DNA of 64,000 nt from an uncultured Ilyobacter sp. (GCF_963668085.1 NZ_OY764058.1:1-64000), one strand, 5' to 3'. Counted from the first letter of the stretch, positions 8,277 through 18,332 are shown. Translations and numbers: made by a program. The notes: generated from the sequence alone by a model not told the origin.

Positions 8277-9246
8277 ATCTACTTTTGTACCAGTCCCATG
8301 CAGTTCTTATTATATCGTCTATATTTATATACTTTGGTTCCCATCCCAGTTCTTGATTTGCCCTTTGACTACAGGCCACAACACAGGCAGGGTCTCCTAG
8401 ACGCCTTTCAGACATTACAGAAGGTATTTCTTTTCCTGTCACTCTTCTAGCCGCCTCTAAAATCTCAATGACAGAAAAACCATTTCCATTTCCAAGGTTA
8501 AATAATCCACTCTCACCTTTCTTTAGCTTATTTATCGCCATCACATGAGCTTTAGCGAGGTCTGTCACATGGATAAAATCTCTCACCCCTGTTCCGTCCT
8601 TGGTATTGTATGTGTCTCCGAAAACTTCGACTTTATCTCTCTCTCCCTTTGCAGCCTCTAGAACCACAGGAATAAGTGAGGTCATTCCCTCTCCCATTTG
8701 TCCGATGGGATACTTTTCATGGGCCCCAGCCACATTAAAATATCTAAAAATAACATAATTCATATCATAGGCAGAAGATGAATCCTTTATGATAGTCTCT
8801 GCCATAAATTTACTCATTCCATAGGGATTTATAGGCTGAGTTACAAAATTTTCAGTTACCAAGTCCTTTCCTGAAACCTCCCCGTACACTGCAGCAGTAG
8901 AGGAGAATACTATATGTTTCACATTAAATTCCTTCATTACCTCTAGGAGATTTAAAACTCCGCCTGTATTATTTTCATAGTATTTATTGGGCTGGGTTAC
9001 ACTCTCCCCGACCTTTATATAAGCTGCAAAGTTCATCACAACATCTATCTTTTCTTTTTTAAAAACATTTCTAAGACTTTCTTTCTCTCTGAGGTCAGCC
9101 CTATAAAATTTTGCCCTGCTGTCAACTAGCTCTATATAGCCAGTTTCAAGGTTGTCTAGCACAACCACTTCATATCCCCCGTCTAAAAGTTCTACAACAG
9201 CATGACTACCTATATAGCCAGCTCCCCCAGTAACAAGTACCCTCAT
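8275..9246 (-). CDS. galE: UDP-glucose 4-epimerase
   Basis: The 323-residue short-chain dehydrogenase interconverts UDP-glucose and UDP-galactose for the Leloir pathway and for surface polysaccharide. It begins with the NAD-binding GGAGYIGSH and has the SSTAAVYG strand and the catalytic NPYGMSK (Tyr-x3-Lys) near residue 143-150. The C-terminal RRLGDPA loop contacts the nucleotide sugar. Length is standard. ATG 9246 follows GGGGGAGG. No other gal genes lie nearby, so it is probably expressed alone. Confidence 0.95.
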   Translation of the reverse strand: MRVLVTGGAGYIGSHAVVELLDGGYEVVVLDNLETGYIELVDSRAKFYRADLREKESLRNVFKKEKIDVVMNFAAYIKVGESVTQPNKYYENNTGGVLNLLEVMKEFNVKHIVFSSTAAVYGEVSGKDLVTENFVTQPINPYGMSKFMAETIIKDSSSAYDMNYVIFRYFNVAGAHEKYPIGQMGEGMTSLIPVVLEAAKGERDKVEVFGDTYNTKDGTGVRDFIHVTDLAKAHVMAINKLKKGESGLFNLGNGNGFSVIEILEAARRVTGKEIPSVMSERRLGDPACVVACSQRANQELGWEPKYINIDDIIRTAWDWYKSR

Positions 9247-9325
9247 AAATATCCTCCCCCGAATTATTTAATAATTTATTTTTTCAAAATAAGTTTTACA
9301 AATATCAACTTATTCTTCTCTTTAG

Positions 9326-10651
9326 CTAGTCTTTTTTTTCATCCTCTATAATAAACTGCCTATACTTCTCTAAATCCTCAGGCTTCAAAAATGCAGTTAC
9401 AAGAAGTCCCTCTTCTGTGTACTCCTGCTGCATTACCCTTGTACTAGCAAGAATATAAGATGAAATATCCCCCCTTGAAAAAGGAATCAGCAGAGTCACT
9501 TCCTTGCTCGTTTTAAAAATTTCCTTTTCTATCTCTTTTAAAAGTTCCCCTATACCTTCTCCCTCTATGGCAGATATATATACAGACTTTTCAAAGATAT
9601 CTCCTGTTTTTTCTAGCTCCTCAGAACTCAGTTTATCTATCTTGTTGAAAACCACAAGATAGGGAGTGTCTTTTACATTGAGTTCCTCTACCACATTTCT
9701 AGTGACCTTTAACTGATGTTTATAGTCCTCCCTTGATATGTCCACTACATACAAAAGCAGGCTAGCTTCTTCCACCTCTTCAAGAGTTGATTTAAAAGAC
9801 TCTACAAGGTCATGGGGAAGTTTGCTGACAAAACCTACAGTATCTATAAGTATAAATTCTAGATTGTCTTCAAGCTTTATCTTTCTGTGGAAGGGGTCTA
9901 GAGTTGCAAAAAGCATATCCTTTACAAAGGACTTTGTCCTTGTATCTTCCTCTTCTTCCATCTGCATAAGGTGGTTCATAATTGTGGATTTCCCTGCATT
10001 GGTATATCCAACTAGAGCCACTGTAGGTATAGAGGTACGTTTACGCTGTTTTCTCTGAACCTCTCTCTGTTTTTTTACCTCTTCCAACTCCTTTTCAATG
10101 TCACTTATACGTTTTGATATTACCCTTCTGTCAAGCTCTAATTTTGTTTCTCCTAGACCCCTGGTACCTATTCCCGCTCCTGTTCTAGAGAGATCTCCAC
10201 CTAGGCCTATGAGTCTTGGTTTCTGATACTTTAGCATTGCAAGCTCCACCTGAAGTTTCCCCTCTTTAGACTTAGCCCTGTGGCCAAATATATCCAAAAT
10301 CAAGCTGGTTCTGTCTATTATCTCAACGCCTATTATTCTCTCTAAGTTACGAATCTGTATACCGGAAAGTTCATCATCAAAGATGACCATATCTGCATTT
10401 TTTCTTATGGCCTGGTCTCTGATCTCTTCTATCTTTCCCTTTCCCATATATGTTGATGACTCCATTTTTTCCCTGCTTTGAGTGATGATGTCTACAACCT
10501 CTATACTGGCTGCACCTGCCAACTCCTTTAGCTCATTTAGTGAGTCCTCGAGGCTTATTCTTTCACCTTTCTGATACACATCTAGCCCAGCTAAAATAGC
10601 CTTTCCTCTTATATTTTTGTCAAATGTATATTCGCCGCTAATATTGATCAC
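9326..10651 (-). CDS. hflX: Ribosome-associated GTPase HflX
   Basis: About 441 residues. The N-terminal HflX domain carries the glycine-rich GTRGLGETKLELDRR segment and a coiled linker (residues about 170-200). It is followed by a G domain with GYTNAGKST (G1), DTVGF (G3) and NKIDK (G4). HflX splits stalled or stress-damaged 70S ribosomes. The start is unusual: the frame opens at GTG 10651, which overlaps the purine-rich GAGGTGAT, and the codon best spaced from that ribosome site is an in-frame ATT three codons later. The exact start is therefore uncertain. Confidence 0.92.
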   Translation of the reverse strand: MINISGEYTFDKNIRGKAILAGLDVYQKGERISLEDSLNELKELAGAASIEVVDIITQSREKMESSTYMGKGKIEEIRDQAIRKNADMVIFDDELSGIQIRNLERIIGVEIIDRTSLILDIFGHRAKSKEGKLQVELAMLKYQKPRLIGLGGDLSRTGAGIGTRGLGETKLELDRRVISKRISDIEKELEEVKKQREVQRKQRKRTSIPTVALVGYTNAGKSTIMNHLMQMEEEEDTRTKSFVKDMLFATLDPFHRKIKLEDNLEFILIDTVGFVSKLPHDLVESFKSTLEEVEEASLLLYVVDISREDYKHQLKVTRNVVEELNVKDTPYLVVFNKIDKLSSEELEKTGDIFEKSVYISAIEGEGIGELLKEIEKEIFKTSKEVTLLIPFSRGDISSYILASTRVMQQEYTEEGLLVTAFLKPEDLEKYRQFIIEDEKKD

Positions 10652-10948
10652 CTCGTCTGAAAATATCTTTTACTATATAATACCAGTTTTTATACTTTTT
10701 ATACATACTAAATTTAGAATAGCAATAGATAAAAAAATTATGTAAAAATAAAAGATGAAATCTGAACTTATAAAGAAAAACACTATAAGACCGTCTTTAA
10801 TAGAAATGTCCAAAGGATGAATAAAACATCTTCTGACCCAGTAAGAAATAAATATAAGACTATAATCCTCTACATAGAATAATTTTCTTACTTTATAAAC
10901 TTCAGAGCAGTGAATTTATAATGCCGAACTTTTAAGGATGTGGTTTTT
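10652..10948. other. Divergent gap hflX / Na-Pi cotransporter
   Basis: About 300 bp of AT-rich DNA between two divergent genes. I see no riboswitch, terminator or convincing promoter pair beyond AT-rich hexamers. Confidence 0.4.
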
Positions 10949-12568
10949 ATGGAACTTTTTATTACAATTTTTCTTCAGGTAGCTGGTGGATTGGGAATGT
11001 TCCTCTATGGAATGGATCTTATGTCAAAGTCCTTTCAGGAAATAGCAGGAAACAGATTAAGAGAGATAATTCATAAAATGACCTCAAACACTTTCCGGGG
11101 GATTCTTGTGGGAACTTTTATAACGGCCATTATTCAGTCTAGCTCAGTGACCACTGTTATGGTGGTAGGCTTTATAAACGCCTCTCTCATGACTCTGAGG
11201 CAGGCCATAGGAATAATCTTAGGGGCAAACATAGGAACCACAATAACAGGATGGATACTTGTTTTTAAGATAACAGAGTACGGACTCCCTATGATCGGTA
11301 TAGGGGCTTTTGTTTTTCTCTTTTCAAAAAACCCAAAGAGGAAAAAAAGAGCCTCGATCTTTATAGGTTTAGGACTTATTTTTCTGGGATTGACCCTTAT
11401 GAAAAAAGGAATGACTCCCTTAAAGGATATGCCTCAATTTATAGAGTTTTTCCATATCTTTTCTGCAGAAAGCTATAGAGGTGTCATCTTATCTGCACTT
11501 ACAGGGGCGGCCTTGACCTCTATACTTCAGTCCTCATCTGCCACTATAGGTATCACCATGGCCCTTGCAACTCAGGGACTCATTATCCCAAAAACTGCAG
11601 TTGCACTTGTTTTAGGAGAAAACATAGGAACCACAATAACAGCATATCTCGCCTCTCTCAAGACACGATCCGATGCAAAGAGAGCCGCCTATGCCCATAT
11701 TCTCATAAAGATAGTAGGAGTATCTCTGATACTTCCTTTTTTCTACAGCTATGCCTCGATAATCGAGAGGTTGACTCCTCCTGAAAAAAACATCTCTGAA
11801 TATATAGCTCTTTCTCACACCCTTTTCAACATTGGAAATGCCATAATATTTTTACCCTTTATAAATATATTTTTAAGATTTTTAAATAAAATAGGTGTTG
11901 ATAAAAAAGAAAATGAGTCAGAGTCTTATGTAACTGAAAAACTATACCAGTTTCCCTTGGCATCCCTTGAGAAATCAAGGCTTGAAGTCAGTCAAATGAT
12001 AACCAGATTCAGAGGCGATCTATATATTTTCATCCGCCTAATAAAAAGTGAACTCTCTTCAGAGAACTCTGAGCTTCTCTTTGAAGGGGAAAAATACCAA
12101 GATGAAAAAAAAGACTCTATTTTTAAAAACCTTACAGGTCTTCTTCACTCTACAGACTCTAAGAATATTTTAAAATCCATTAGGCTGCTGCTTCTTTTGG
12201 CAGACACGATGGAATCCTTAGGAGATTATGCAGCAAGCCTTGGGAAAATATACAAAAAAACAGTAAATAACAAACTTATTCTGCCACAAAATTTTATCAA
12301 CCAGATAGATTATTACCATGAAAAAATAACCATGTCCTTGGAAAACCTAGAAAAAATAACCATGAACCCAGATATGCAGGAGATCATAAATGAAAAAAAA
12401 ATCTGCCAGGATATATCCACTGCTCTCCAATTTGTCGACCCCCTTAAAAATGTAGATTACCCAGAACATATTTTTATGGAGATTTTATCAAAGTATAGGA
12501 GAATAAACAGACATGTTTTATTTATGTTAGTTAATCTCCAAGAAGAGATCGAATTGCAGATGAGATAA
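10949..12568 (+). CDS. Na/Pi cotransporter family protein with PhoU-like tail
   Basis: 539 residues from ATG 10949, which has AAGGA ten bases upstream; a GTG three codons earlier overlaps that site and was not chosen. The first 310 residues form eight or more membrane segments with the two QSSS repeats of the NptA/YjbB family (TAIIQSSSVTT near residue 60 and SILQSSSATIG near 195), the signature of Na-coupled phosphate transport. Each is followed by a GANIGTT or GENIGTT motif. The last 200 residues are a helical PhoU-like domain. It is a single-gene unit, probably in the inner membrane; exporting phosphate is as possible as import. Confidence 0.9.
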   Translation: MELFITIFLQVAGGLGMFLYGMDLMSKSFQEIAGNRLREIIHKMTSNTFRGILVGTFITAIIQSSSVTTVMVVGFINASLMTLRQAIGIILGANIGTTITGWILVFKITEYGLPMIGIGAFVFLFSKNPKRKKRASIFIGLGLIFLGLTLMKKGMTPLKDMPQFIEFFHIFSAESYRGVILSALTGAALTSILQSSSATIGITMALATQGLIIPKTAVALVLGENIGTTITAYLASLKTRSDAKRAAYAHILIKIVGVSLILPFFYSYASIIERLTPPEKNISEYIALSHTLFNIGNAIIFLPFINIFLRFLNKIGVDKKENESESYVTEKLYQFPLASLEKSRLEVSQMITRFRGDLYIFIRLIKSELSSENSELLFEGEKYQDEKKDSIFKNLTGLLHSTDSKNILKSIRLLLLLADTMESLGDYAASLGKIYKKTVNNKLILPQNFINQIDYYHEKITMSLENLEKITMNPDMQEIINEKKICQDISTALQFVDPLKNVDYPEHIFMEILSKYRRINRHVLFMLVNLQEEIELQMR

Positions 12569-12679
12569 TTTTCCCTACAATCCTTAATGAGTTCTGCTAG
12601 GCTGTTACTTTAACGAAATATACCTAAATTTATACCTAAAAAAAATACTTTTTAAAAGATAATGTCTATTTTTCTATTA

Positions 12680-12708
12680 TTGACAACAATTGTATTTTGT
12701 GGTAAGAT
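12680..12708 (+). promoter_or_regulatory. guaB promoter
   Basis: TTGACA (12680-12685), 17 bp, TAAGAT (12703-12708), about 33 bp upstream of the guanine riboswitch. Confidence 0.75.
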
Positions 12709-12740
12709 CATTCCAATATATTACAAAAAATTTATTTTTT

Positions 12741-12803
12741 CTCATATAAGCTGCTAATAAGGTGCAGTGTATCTACGATTAACCTAAAATTAATCACTAT
12801 GAG
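12741..12803 (+). ncRNA. Guanine riboswitch upstream of guaB
   Basis: This is a purine-class aptamer. P1 pairs CTCAT with ATGAG. The core has the conserved TATAA after P1, GTATCTAC between P2 and P3, and CACTATGAG at the end. P2 is CTGC/GCAG with a loop resembling the usual GATATGG, and P3 is GATTAA/TTAATC with loop CCTAAAA. The position that decides the ligand (equivalent to xpt C74) is C, which predicts guanine rather than adenine. A terminator follows, so guanine should switch guaB off. Confidence 0.92.
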
Positions 12804-12825
12804 TGAAAGCGGTTCAGCAAATTTA

Positions 12826-12887
12826 AGGCCTGAGTCTACTCTTTCACCAGCTTAAAAGGTGAAGTTTGGACTTGGGCTATTTTTATT
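12826..12887 (+). terminator. Riboswitch expression platform (terminator) of guaB
   Basis: A long hairpin, GGCCTGAGTC with GGACTTGGGCT as outer stem and TTTCACC/GGTGAAG as inner stem, ends in a T-rich run before the guaB ribosome site. Confidence 0.7.
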
Positions 12888-12920
12888 AGACTTAATTTAT
12901 CTTAAGGAGGAATTCAGTTC

Positions 12921-14384
12921 ATGTTGAATGGAAAAATTATCAAAGAGGCTATAACTTTTGACGATGTTCTACTGGTACCACAAAAATCTGATATCTTACC
13001 AAATGAAGTTTCGCTCAAAACAAAAATCACAAAAAATATAGAATTAAACGTCCCAGTTTTAAGTGCTGCCATGGACACTGTTACAGAAGCAAAACTGGCT
13101 ATAGCCTTAGCAAGACAGGGTGGCTTAGGATTTATCCACAAAAACATGCCCATCGAAGAACAGGCTGCTGAGATAGACAAAGTTAAGAGAAATGAAAGCG
13201 GTATGATAACAGATCCTATAACTCTAAACAGGAATTCTACCCTTGCAGATGCCGATGGGATAATGGCAAAATACAGAATCTCTGGATTACCTGTAGTAGA
13301 AAACGACGGAACTTTAGTGGGAATAATAACTAACAGAGATCTGAAATACAGAAAAGATCTGAATGAAAAAGTGGAAACTATAATGACAAAGGAAAATCTT
13401 ATAACTGCCTCTGTAGGAACTACTCTTGAAGAAGCAAAAGATATCCTCTTGGAAAACAGAATAGAAAAACTTCCAATAGTAGATGAGAATTCCAAGCTTA
13501 TGGGACTTATCACAATAAAAGATATAGATAATATAGAAGAATATCCAAATGCCTGCAAGGACTCTCGTGGAAGACTTAGAGTAGGAGGAGCCGTAGGTGT
13601 AGGAGCTGACACTTTAGAAAGAGTTGCTGCCCTTGTAAAATCAGGAGTAGACATAATCACAGTGGATTCTGCCCATGGACATTCTAACGGGGTAATCCAA
13701 ACTGTAAAAAAAATAAGAGAAGCATTTCCTGACCTAGACATAATAGGAGGAAATATCGTAACTGCCGAAGCTGCCAAGGATCTTGCTGATGCAGGAGCTA
13801 CTGCAGTAAAGGTAGGAGTAGGACCTGGTTCTATCTGTACAACTAGAGTAGTAGCTGGTGTAGGAGTTCCTCAGATATCTGCTATAAACGACGTATACGA
13901 AGTTTGTAAAGAAAGAGGTGTCGGAGTCATTGCCGATGGTGGGATAAAACTTTCTGGAGATATTGTAAAGGCCATTGCTGCCGGTGCTGACTGTGTTATG
14001 ATCGGAGGTCTCTTAGCCGGTACAGAAGAAGCTCCTGGAGAGGAGATCATCTTTGAAGGAAGAAGATTCAAGGTCTATGTAGGAATGGGTTCTCTTGCTG
14101 CAATGAAGAGAGGTTCTAGCGACAGATATTTCCAAAAGGAATCCGAAGCAAAGAAACTAGTTCCTGAAGGTATAGAGGGAAGAGTTGCTTACAAAGGTAA
14201 GTTAGAAGATGTAATTTTCCAGCTTACAGGTGGATTAAAGGCAGGTATGGGATACTGTGGTACTGCCACTATAGCAGATCTCAAGAAAAATGGTAAGTTT
14301 GTAAAAATAACAGGTTCTGGATTGATAGAATCACATCCTCATGATATAAACATAACAAAAGAAGCTCCAAATTATCATAAGTAA
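12921..14384 (+). CDS. guaB: IMP dehydrogenase
   Basis: The 487-residue enzyme oxidises IMP to XMP with NAD+, the committed step to GMP. The TIM barrel starts at [10 protein letters not shown]. Two CBS domains are inserted at about residues 95-205. The catalytic loop [15 protein letters not shown] puts the active cysteine at residue 306. The flap has the usual RGSSDRYFQ. Length and order are typical. It is preceded by AAGGAGG and by a guanine riboswitch with its terminator, so guanine should repress it. guaA, 43 kb away, has the same type of control. Confidence 0.97.
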   Translation: MLNGKIIKEAITFDDVLLVPQKSDILPNEVSLKTKITKNIELNVPVLSAAMDTVTEAKLAIALARQGGLGFIHKNMPIEEQAAEIDKVKRNESGMITDPITLNRNSTLADADGIMAKYRISGLPVVENDGTLVGIITNRDLKYRKDLNEKVETIMTKENLITASVGTTLEEAKDILLENRIEKLPIVDENSKLMGLITIKDIDNIEEYPNACKDSRGRLRVGGAVGVGADTLERVAALVKSGVDIITVDSAHGHSNGVIQTVKKIREAFPDLDIIGGNIVTAEAAKDLADAGATAVKVGVGPGSICTTRVVAGVGVPQISAINDVYEVCKERGVGVIADGGIKLSGDIVKAIAAGADCVMIGGLLAGTEEAPGEEIIFEGRRFKVYVGMGSLAAMKRGSSDRYFQKESEAKKLVPEGIEGRVAYKGKLEDVIFQLTGGLKAGMGYCGTATIADLKKNGKFVKITGSGLIESHPHDINITKEAPNYHK

Positions 14385-14391
14385 ATTTTTT

Positions 14392-14421
14392 AGCTGCTGA
14401 ACATTTCAGCAGCTTTTTTTA
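14392..14421 (+). terminator. guaB terminator
   Basis: AGCTGCTGA / TCAGCAGCT stem followed by seven T. Confidence 0.85.
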
Positions 14422-14550
14422 TTTTTTTGATACTATTTTACTTTCTATGTTTTACAGGATTTTCATTTTTACCTTTGAATAATCTTATGTTTCATACTTT
14501 ATAGCACCTTTTCTAAATGCATAAGTTTTAAAAAACTTAAACTCTATTTC

Positions 14551-14579
14551 TTGACTTTTTTGTAAAAAAATTATATATT
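14551..14579 (+). promoter_or_regulatory. clpB promoter
   Basis: TTGACT (14551-14556), 17 bp, TATATT (14574-14579), with the CIRCE operator starting 14 bp later. Confidence 0.8.
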
Positions 14580-14592
14580 AGATACAAGAACT

Positions 14593-14619
14593 TTAGCACT
14601 CACCCGACTAGAGTGCTAA
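14593..14619 (+). promoter_or_regulatory. CIRCE operator (HrcA site)
   Basis: TTAGCACTC, nine bases, GAGTGCTAA: a perfect match to the CIRCE consensus. It lies at the transcription start of clpB and predicts repression by HrcA, relieved on heat shock. hrcA itself is not in the window. Confidence 0.95.
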
Positions 14620-14642
14620 CAAAAAATAAAAGGAGGTTTCTT

Positions 14643-17210
14643 ATGAATGATAAATACACAGAAAAATCGGTCCTTGCCATAAATGATGCTCATAATTATG
14701 CCTTGAAATACAAGCACACAAACATCAAACCCGAGCACCTTGCCTTGGCTTTAATAACCCAAAATGACGGCCTCATTCCAAGGCTTATTGAAAAAATGGG
14801 GCTAAATTTAAGTTCTCTAGTGAAGGAAATTCAAAATGAACTGGATAAATACCCCAAGGTAGAAGCGGTATCTCAGGGTAATTTGACACTTGAAGCTACC
14901 ACCAACAGGATAGTCATGGAAGCTGAAGATATTATGAAAAAAATGGGTGACTCTTATATAAGTGTAGAACACCTCTTCAAGGCTCTCCTAAAAAATCTTC
15001 CCCTTTTAAAACGTATGGGGATAGATACTAAAGAATTTGAAAGAGTTCTTACCGAGGCGAGAGGCAGCCAAAAGGTGGACTCTCCAAATCCAGAAGGTAA
15101 ATTTGAGGCACTTTCAAAATATGGAAAAGACCTTGTGGAACTTGCTAAAAAAGGAAGCCTTGACCCTATTATAGGAAGAGATTCAGAAATAAGAAGGGCT
15201 ATTCAGATATTGTCTAGAAGGACAAAAAACAATCCGATCCTTATAGGGGATCCAGGAGTAGGTAAGACTGCCATAGTAGAGGGTCTAGCTCAAAGGATTC
15301 TCAAAGGGGACGTTCCAGATTCCCTCAAGGGAAAGACCATATTTTCTTTAGATATGGGATCACTTATTGCAGGAGCAAAATTCCGTGGAGAATTTGAAGA
15401 ACGGTTAAAGGCAGTTTTAAAAGAGGTAGAGGAATCAAAAGGAAATATCGTTCTTTTTATAGATGAGATCCATACTATAGTAGGGGCGGGGAAAACAGAT
15501 GGTGCCATGGATGCAGGAAATATCCTAAAACCAATGCTTGCAAGAGGAGAGGCTAGAGTTATAGGGGCTACAACAGTAGATGAATATCGAAAACACATGG
15601 AAAAAGATGCTGCATTAGAAAGAAGGTTTCAGACCATCATGGTAGATGAACCAGATGTAGAAGATACTATTTCAATTTTGAGGGGACTAAAGGAGAAATA
15701 CGAAGTTTATCACGGTATCAGAATAAGTGACTCTGCAATAGTTTCAGCTTCTACCTTGAGTCACAGGTATATAAGCGACAGATTCCTTCCTGACAAGGCC
15801 ATAGACTTAATTGACGAAGCCGCTGCCATGATCAGAACAGAGATAGATTCTATGCCCAACGAACTAGATGAACTTACCAGAAGAGCCTTACAACTAGAAA
15901 TTGAAAAAGAAGCCTTAAAAAAAGAAAAAGATAAGGGTTCCCAGGAGAGACTTGGAATTTTAGAAAAAGAGCTTTCTGAAATAAACTCCAAAAAATCCAT
16001 ATTAAAGTCTCAGTGGGACCTGGAAAAAAATGAAATTTCCAGTATAAAAGATATCAAAAAGAAAATCGAGGAAGTTCAGCTAGAGATAGAAAAAGCAGAG
16101 AGAGATTATGATCTAAATAAATTAGCAGAGTTGAAATATGGAAAGATGGCTTCCCTTGAAAAAGAGTTAAAACTTCAGGAAGAAAATCTAAAAAAAGGTG
16201 AAAATACCACAAAACTTTTAAAACAGGAGGTTACTTCTGAAGAGATAGCAGATATAGTGGCCCGTTGGACAGGAATTCCTGTATCTAAATTGATGGAAGG
16301 AGAAAGGGAAAAAATCCTTCACTTAGAAGATTCTCTAAAGGAAAGAGTAATAGGTCAGGAAGAAGCAATAAAAGCTGTTGCTAATACAATCATAAGATCC
16401 CGGGCAGGTCTAAAAGATCCAAACCGTCCAATGGGTTCATTTATATTTTTAGGACCTACAGGCGTTGGTAAGACATATCTTGCAAAATCATTGGCACACA
16501 ACCTTTTCGATGACGAGGACAACGTTGTAAGGGTGGACATGAGTGAATATATGGACAAATTTTCTGTCACAAGGCTTATAGGGGCTCCCCCTGGATATGT
16601 AGGTTATGAAGAAGGAGGACAGCTAACAGAGTCTATAAGAAGAAAACCTTACTCAGTTATACTTTTAGATGAAATTGAAAAGGCACATCCTGATGTATTT
16701 AACGTCCTTTTGCAAGTTTTAGATGATGGAAGGCTCACCGATGGAAAAGGAAAAGTTGTAAACTTTAAAAATACTCTTGTTATTATGACCTCAAACATCG
16801 GAAGTCAATTTATAATACAAGACCCTGACCTTTCTGATAATACAAAAAAATCAGTTATGGATGTATTAAAAACAAATTTCAAGCCGGAGTTTTTAAACAG
16901 AGTTGATGATACAATTATATTTAAGGCTTTAGATTTAGAAGCTGTAGAAAATATAGTTAAACTTATATTGTCAGACATAAACAAAAAACTAGAAGAGCGT
17001 TATATTACTCTTGGATTTACAGATAAAGCCATAAGATATATGGCAGAGACTTCCTATGATCCGCATTATGGTGCTAGACCACTAAAGCGATTTATTCAAA
17101 GGGAGCTTGAAACAAAACTTGCAAAGATGCTTCTAAAAGGAGATGTTCCTGACAACAGTAAAATTACAGTTGATTTTTCAAATGGAAATTTGGATTTTTC
17201 TATCAATTAA
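14643..17210 (+). CDS. clpB: ATP-dependent disaggregase ClpB
   Basis: 855 residues from ATG 14643, which has AAAGGAGG; an upstream in-frame GTG lies inside the CIRCE operator and was rejected. The order is the N domain (residues 1-150), AAA-1 with Walker A GDPGVGKT and Walker B LFIDEIHT, the middle coiled coil typical of ClpB (about 400-530, absent from ClpA/ClpC), and AAA-2 with GPTGVGKT and [12 protein letters not shown]. It rescues aggregated proteins with DnaK. It is controlled by CIRCE/HrcA, as the sequence shows. A hairpin at 17211-17232 probably terminates it. Confidence 0.97.
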   Translation: MNDKYTEKSVLAINDAHNYALKYKHTNIKPEHLALALITQNDGLIPRLIEKMGLNLSSLVKEIQNELDKYPKVEAVSQGNLTLEATTNRIVMEAEDIMKKMGDSYISVEHLFKALLKNLPLLKRMGIDTKEFERVLTEARGSQKVDSPNPEGKFEALSKYGKDLVELAKKGSLDPIIGRDSEIRRAIQILSRRTKNNPILIGDPGVGKTAIVEGLAQRILKGDVPDSLKGKTIFSLDMGSLIAGAKFRGEFEERLKAVLKEVEESKGNIVLFIDEIHTIVGAGKTDGAMDAGNILKPMLARGEARVIGATTVDEYRKHMEKDAALERRFQTIMVDEPDVEDTISILRGLKEKYEVYHGIRISDSAIVSASTLSHRYISDRFLPDKAIDLIDEAAAMIRTEIDSMPNELDELTRRALQLEIEKEALKKEKDKGSQERLGILEKELSEINSKKSILKSQWDLEKNEISSIKDIKKKIEEVQLEIEKAERDYDLNKLAELKYGKMASLEKELKLQEENLKKGENTTKLLKQEVTSEEIADIVARWTGIPVSKLMEGEREKILHLEDSLKERVIGQEEAIKAVANTIIRSRAGLKDPNRPMGSFIFLGPTGVGKTYLAKSLAHNLFDDEDNVVRVDMSEYMDKFSVTRLIGAPPGYVGYEEGGQLTESIRRKPYSVILLDEIEKAHPDVFNVLLQVLDDGRLTDGKGKVVNFKNTLVIMTSNIGSQFIIQDPDLSDNTKKSVMDVLKTNFKPEFLNRVDDTIIFKALDLEAVENIVKLILSDINKKLEERYITLGFTDKAIRYMAETSYDPHYGARPLKRFIQRELETKLAKMLLKGDVPDNSKITVDFSNGNLDFSIN

Positions 17211-17232
17211 GGGGTGCTCTTGCACCTCTTGT
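17211..17232 (+). terminator. Probable clpB terminator
   Basis: AGGGGTGC-TCTT-GCACCTCT followed by a short T-rich stretch directly after the stop codon. Confidence 0.55.
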
Positions 17233-17310
17233 TTCTGTATTAAGAGGAAATTTTTGACATAGCCTGTACATTAGTTTAGGTTCACAAACTATAGTGAAGA
17301 GGTGATGGTC

Positions 17311-17805
17311 ATGTCAAAGAAACTCATGCCACTGCTAAATACAGATGATATATTTCAAATTTTAAATAAAATATCTATTTTTGGAGGACTAGATGATAAG
17401 CAACTTGGTTTCCTTTTTGAAATTTTAAAGCAGTCTAATTATAAAAAAGGAGAGTATATCTTCAGACAGGGTGAAGTACCTTCCAATATATATATTATAC
17501 AGAAGGGAAGGGTTCGGTTTATAGAGGAATTGGATATGACCCCTTATCAGATTTTTGAATTTGGCGAGGGAAACTGTATAGGGGAGGCCTCTGTTCTAAG
17601 TAGACAGCCCCATGTAGTATCCGCCGTTGCATGTGAAGATACTGTTATTATGGTTCTTTCAAAAGAAGAATTTTTTAAAATTTTTAAAAAAGACAAAAAC
17701 CTATTTAGTATTTTAATCTTAAACATAGCGAGGGAGATCTGCAGACGTCTTAAAAGCAGCGATGATGTTTTACTTCATTATATTGATAAAAACAGATGTA
17801 CTTAG
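17311..17805 (+). CDS. Cyclic-nucleotide-binding-domain protein without HTH
   Basis: 164 residues from ATG 17311 (AAGAGG eight bases upstream). Residues about 15-135 form a Crp/Fnr-type cNMP-binding beta barrel: FGGLDDKQLGFLF, KGEYIFRQGEVPSNIYIIQKG and the phosphate-cassette region GEGNCIGEASVLSRQPHVVSA. The protein stops after the following helix (AREICRRLKSS), so the winged-helix DNA-binding domain of Crp regulators is missing. It is thus more likely a sensor or protein-binding module than a transcription factor. It sits 44 bp upstream of the Ni-SOD gene and is probably cotranscribed with it. Confidence 0.8.
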   Translation: MSKKLMPLLNTDDIFQILNKISIFGGLDDKQLGFLFEILKQSNYKKGEYIFRQGEVPSNIYIIQKGRVRFIEELDMTPYQIFEFGEGNCIGEASVLSRQPHVVSAVACEDTVIMVLSKEEFFKIFKKDKNLFSILILNIAREICRRLKSSDDVLLHYIDKNRCT

Positions 17806-17849
17806 TTGAATTATCTCTATTTATATTAAAATTTAGGAGGTGTATATTT

Positions 17850-18305
17850 ATGAACAAGTTAGTTTTAATTTTTTCTCTTCTTATTCTTATTCCAAATTAT
17901 CTATTTGCCCACTGTGAGGTACCATGTGGAATTTATGATGATGAATTAAGATTCAAGGAACTTTACGAAAATACAGCCACTATTGAAAAATCCACAAAAA
18001 TAATAATTGAAATTTCAAAAGAGAAGTCTCCAGACTATAACCAGTTGGTTCGTTGGATAAATACCAAAGAAATCCATGCTGAAAAAAATCAGTATATAGT
18101 TTCTCAATATTTTTTACATCAGAGAATCAAACCCGCAAGCAGCAACAGTCCAGAATACAAAGACTATATTCGAGCTTTAGAGCTTCTTCACCATATCTCT
18201 GTATATTCCATGAAAACTAAACAATCTACAAACCTAAAAAACATAGAACTTTTAAAAGATTCTATCCATGATTTTCAGCATCATTATCTAAAAGAAGATA
18301 AGTAG
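17850..18305 (+). CDS. sodN: Exported nickel superoxide dismutase
   Basis: 151 residues from ATG 17850, chosen because TTAGGAGG lies at ideal spacing and the product then starts with a signal peptide (MNKLVLIF to YLFA, 20 residues). Right after the predicted cut comes HCEVPCGIYDD, the nickel hook HCxxPCxxY of Ni-SOD, where His1, Cys2 and Cys6 bind Ni. The mature chain of about 131 residues is all-helical and similar in pattern to Streptomyces Ni-SOD (for example the NQYIVSQYFLHQRIKP segment against the ...VSVLWSDYFKP region). It would dismute superoxide outside the cytoplasm. Classic Ni-SODs instead need a dedicated propeptidase (SodX) to expose His1; none is seen nearby. The function is inferred from the motif. 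Confidence 0.88.
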   Translation: MNKLVLIFSLLILIPNYLFAHCEVPCGIYDDELRFKELYENTATIEKSTKIIIEISKEKSPDYNQLVRWINTKEIHAEKNQYIVSQYFLHQRIKPASSNSPEYKDYIRALELLHHISVYSMKTKQSTNLKNIELLKDSIHDFQHHYLKEDK

Positions 18306-18332
18306 CGGTTATTATTTCGCTACTTATCTTCT
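18293..18332. terminator. Bidirectional terminator encoding both C-termini
   Basis: A perfect 15-bp inverted repeat (18293-18307 and 18318-18332) with a 10-nt loop. It includes the last codons and stops of both convergent genes, sodN and pgl, so both proteins end in EDK. Confidence 0.85.

Noticed and set aside
12914..13777. Long antisense frame (287 codons) opposite guaB
   Set aside because: Shadow of guaB codon use; no ribosome site and Ser/Ile-rich composition typical of antisense frames.
14613..14642. Upstream GTG start of clpB
   Set aside because: It lies inside the CIRCE operator; the ATG at 14643 has a good ribosome site and a normal ClpB N-terminus.
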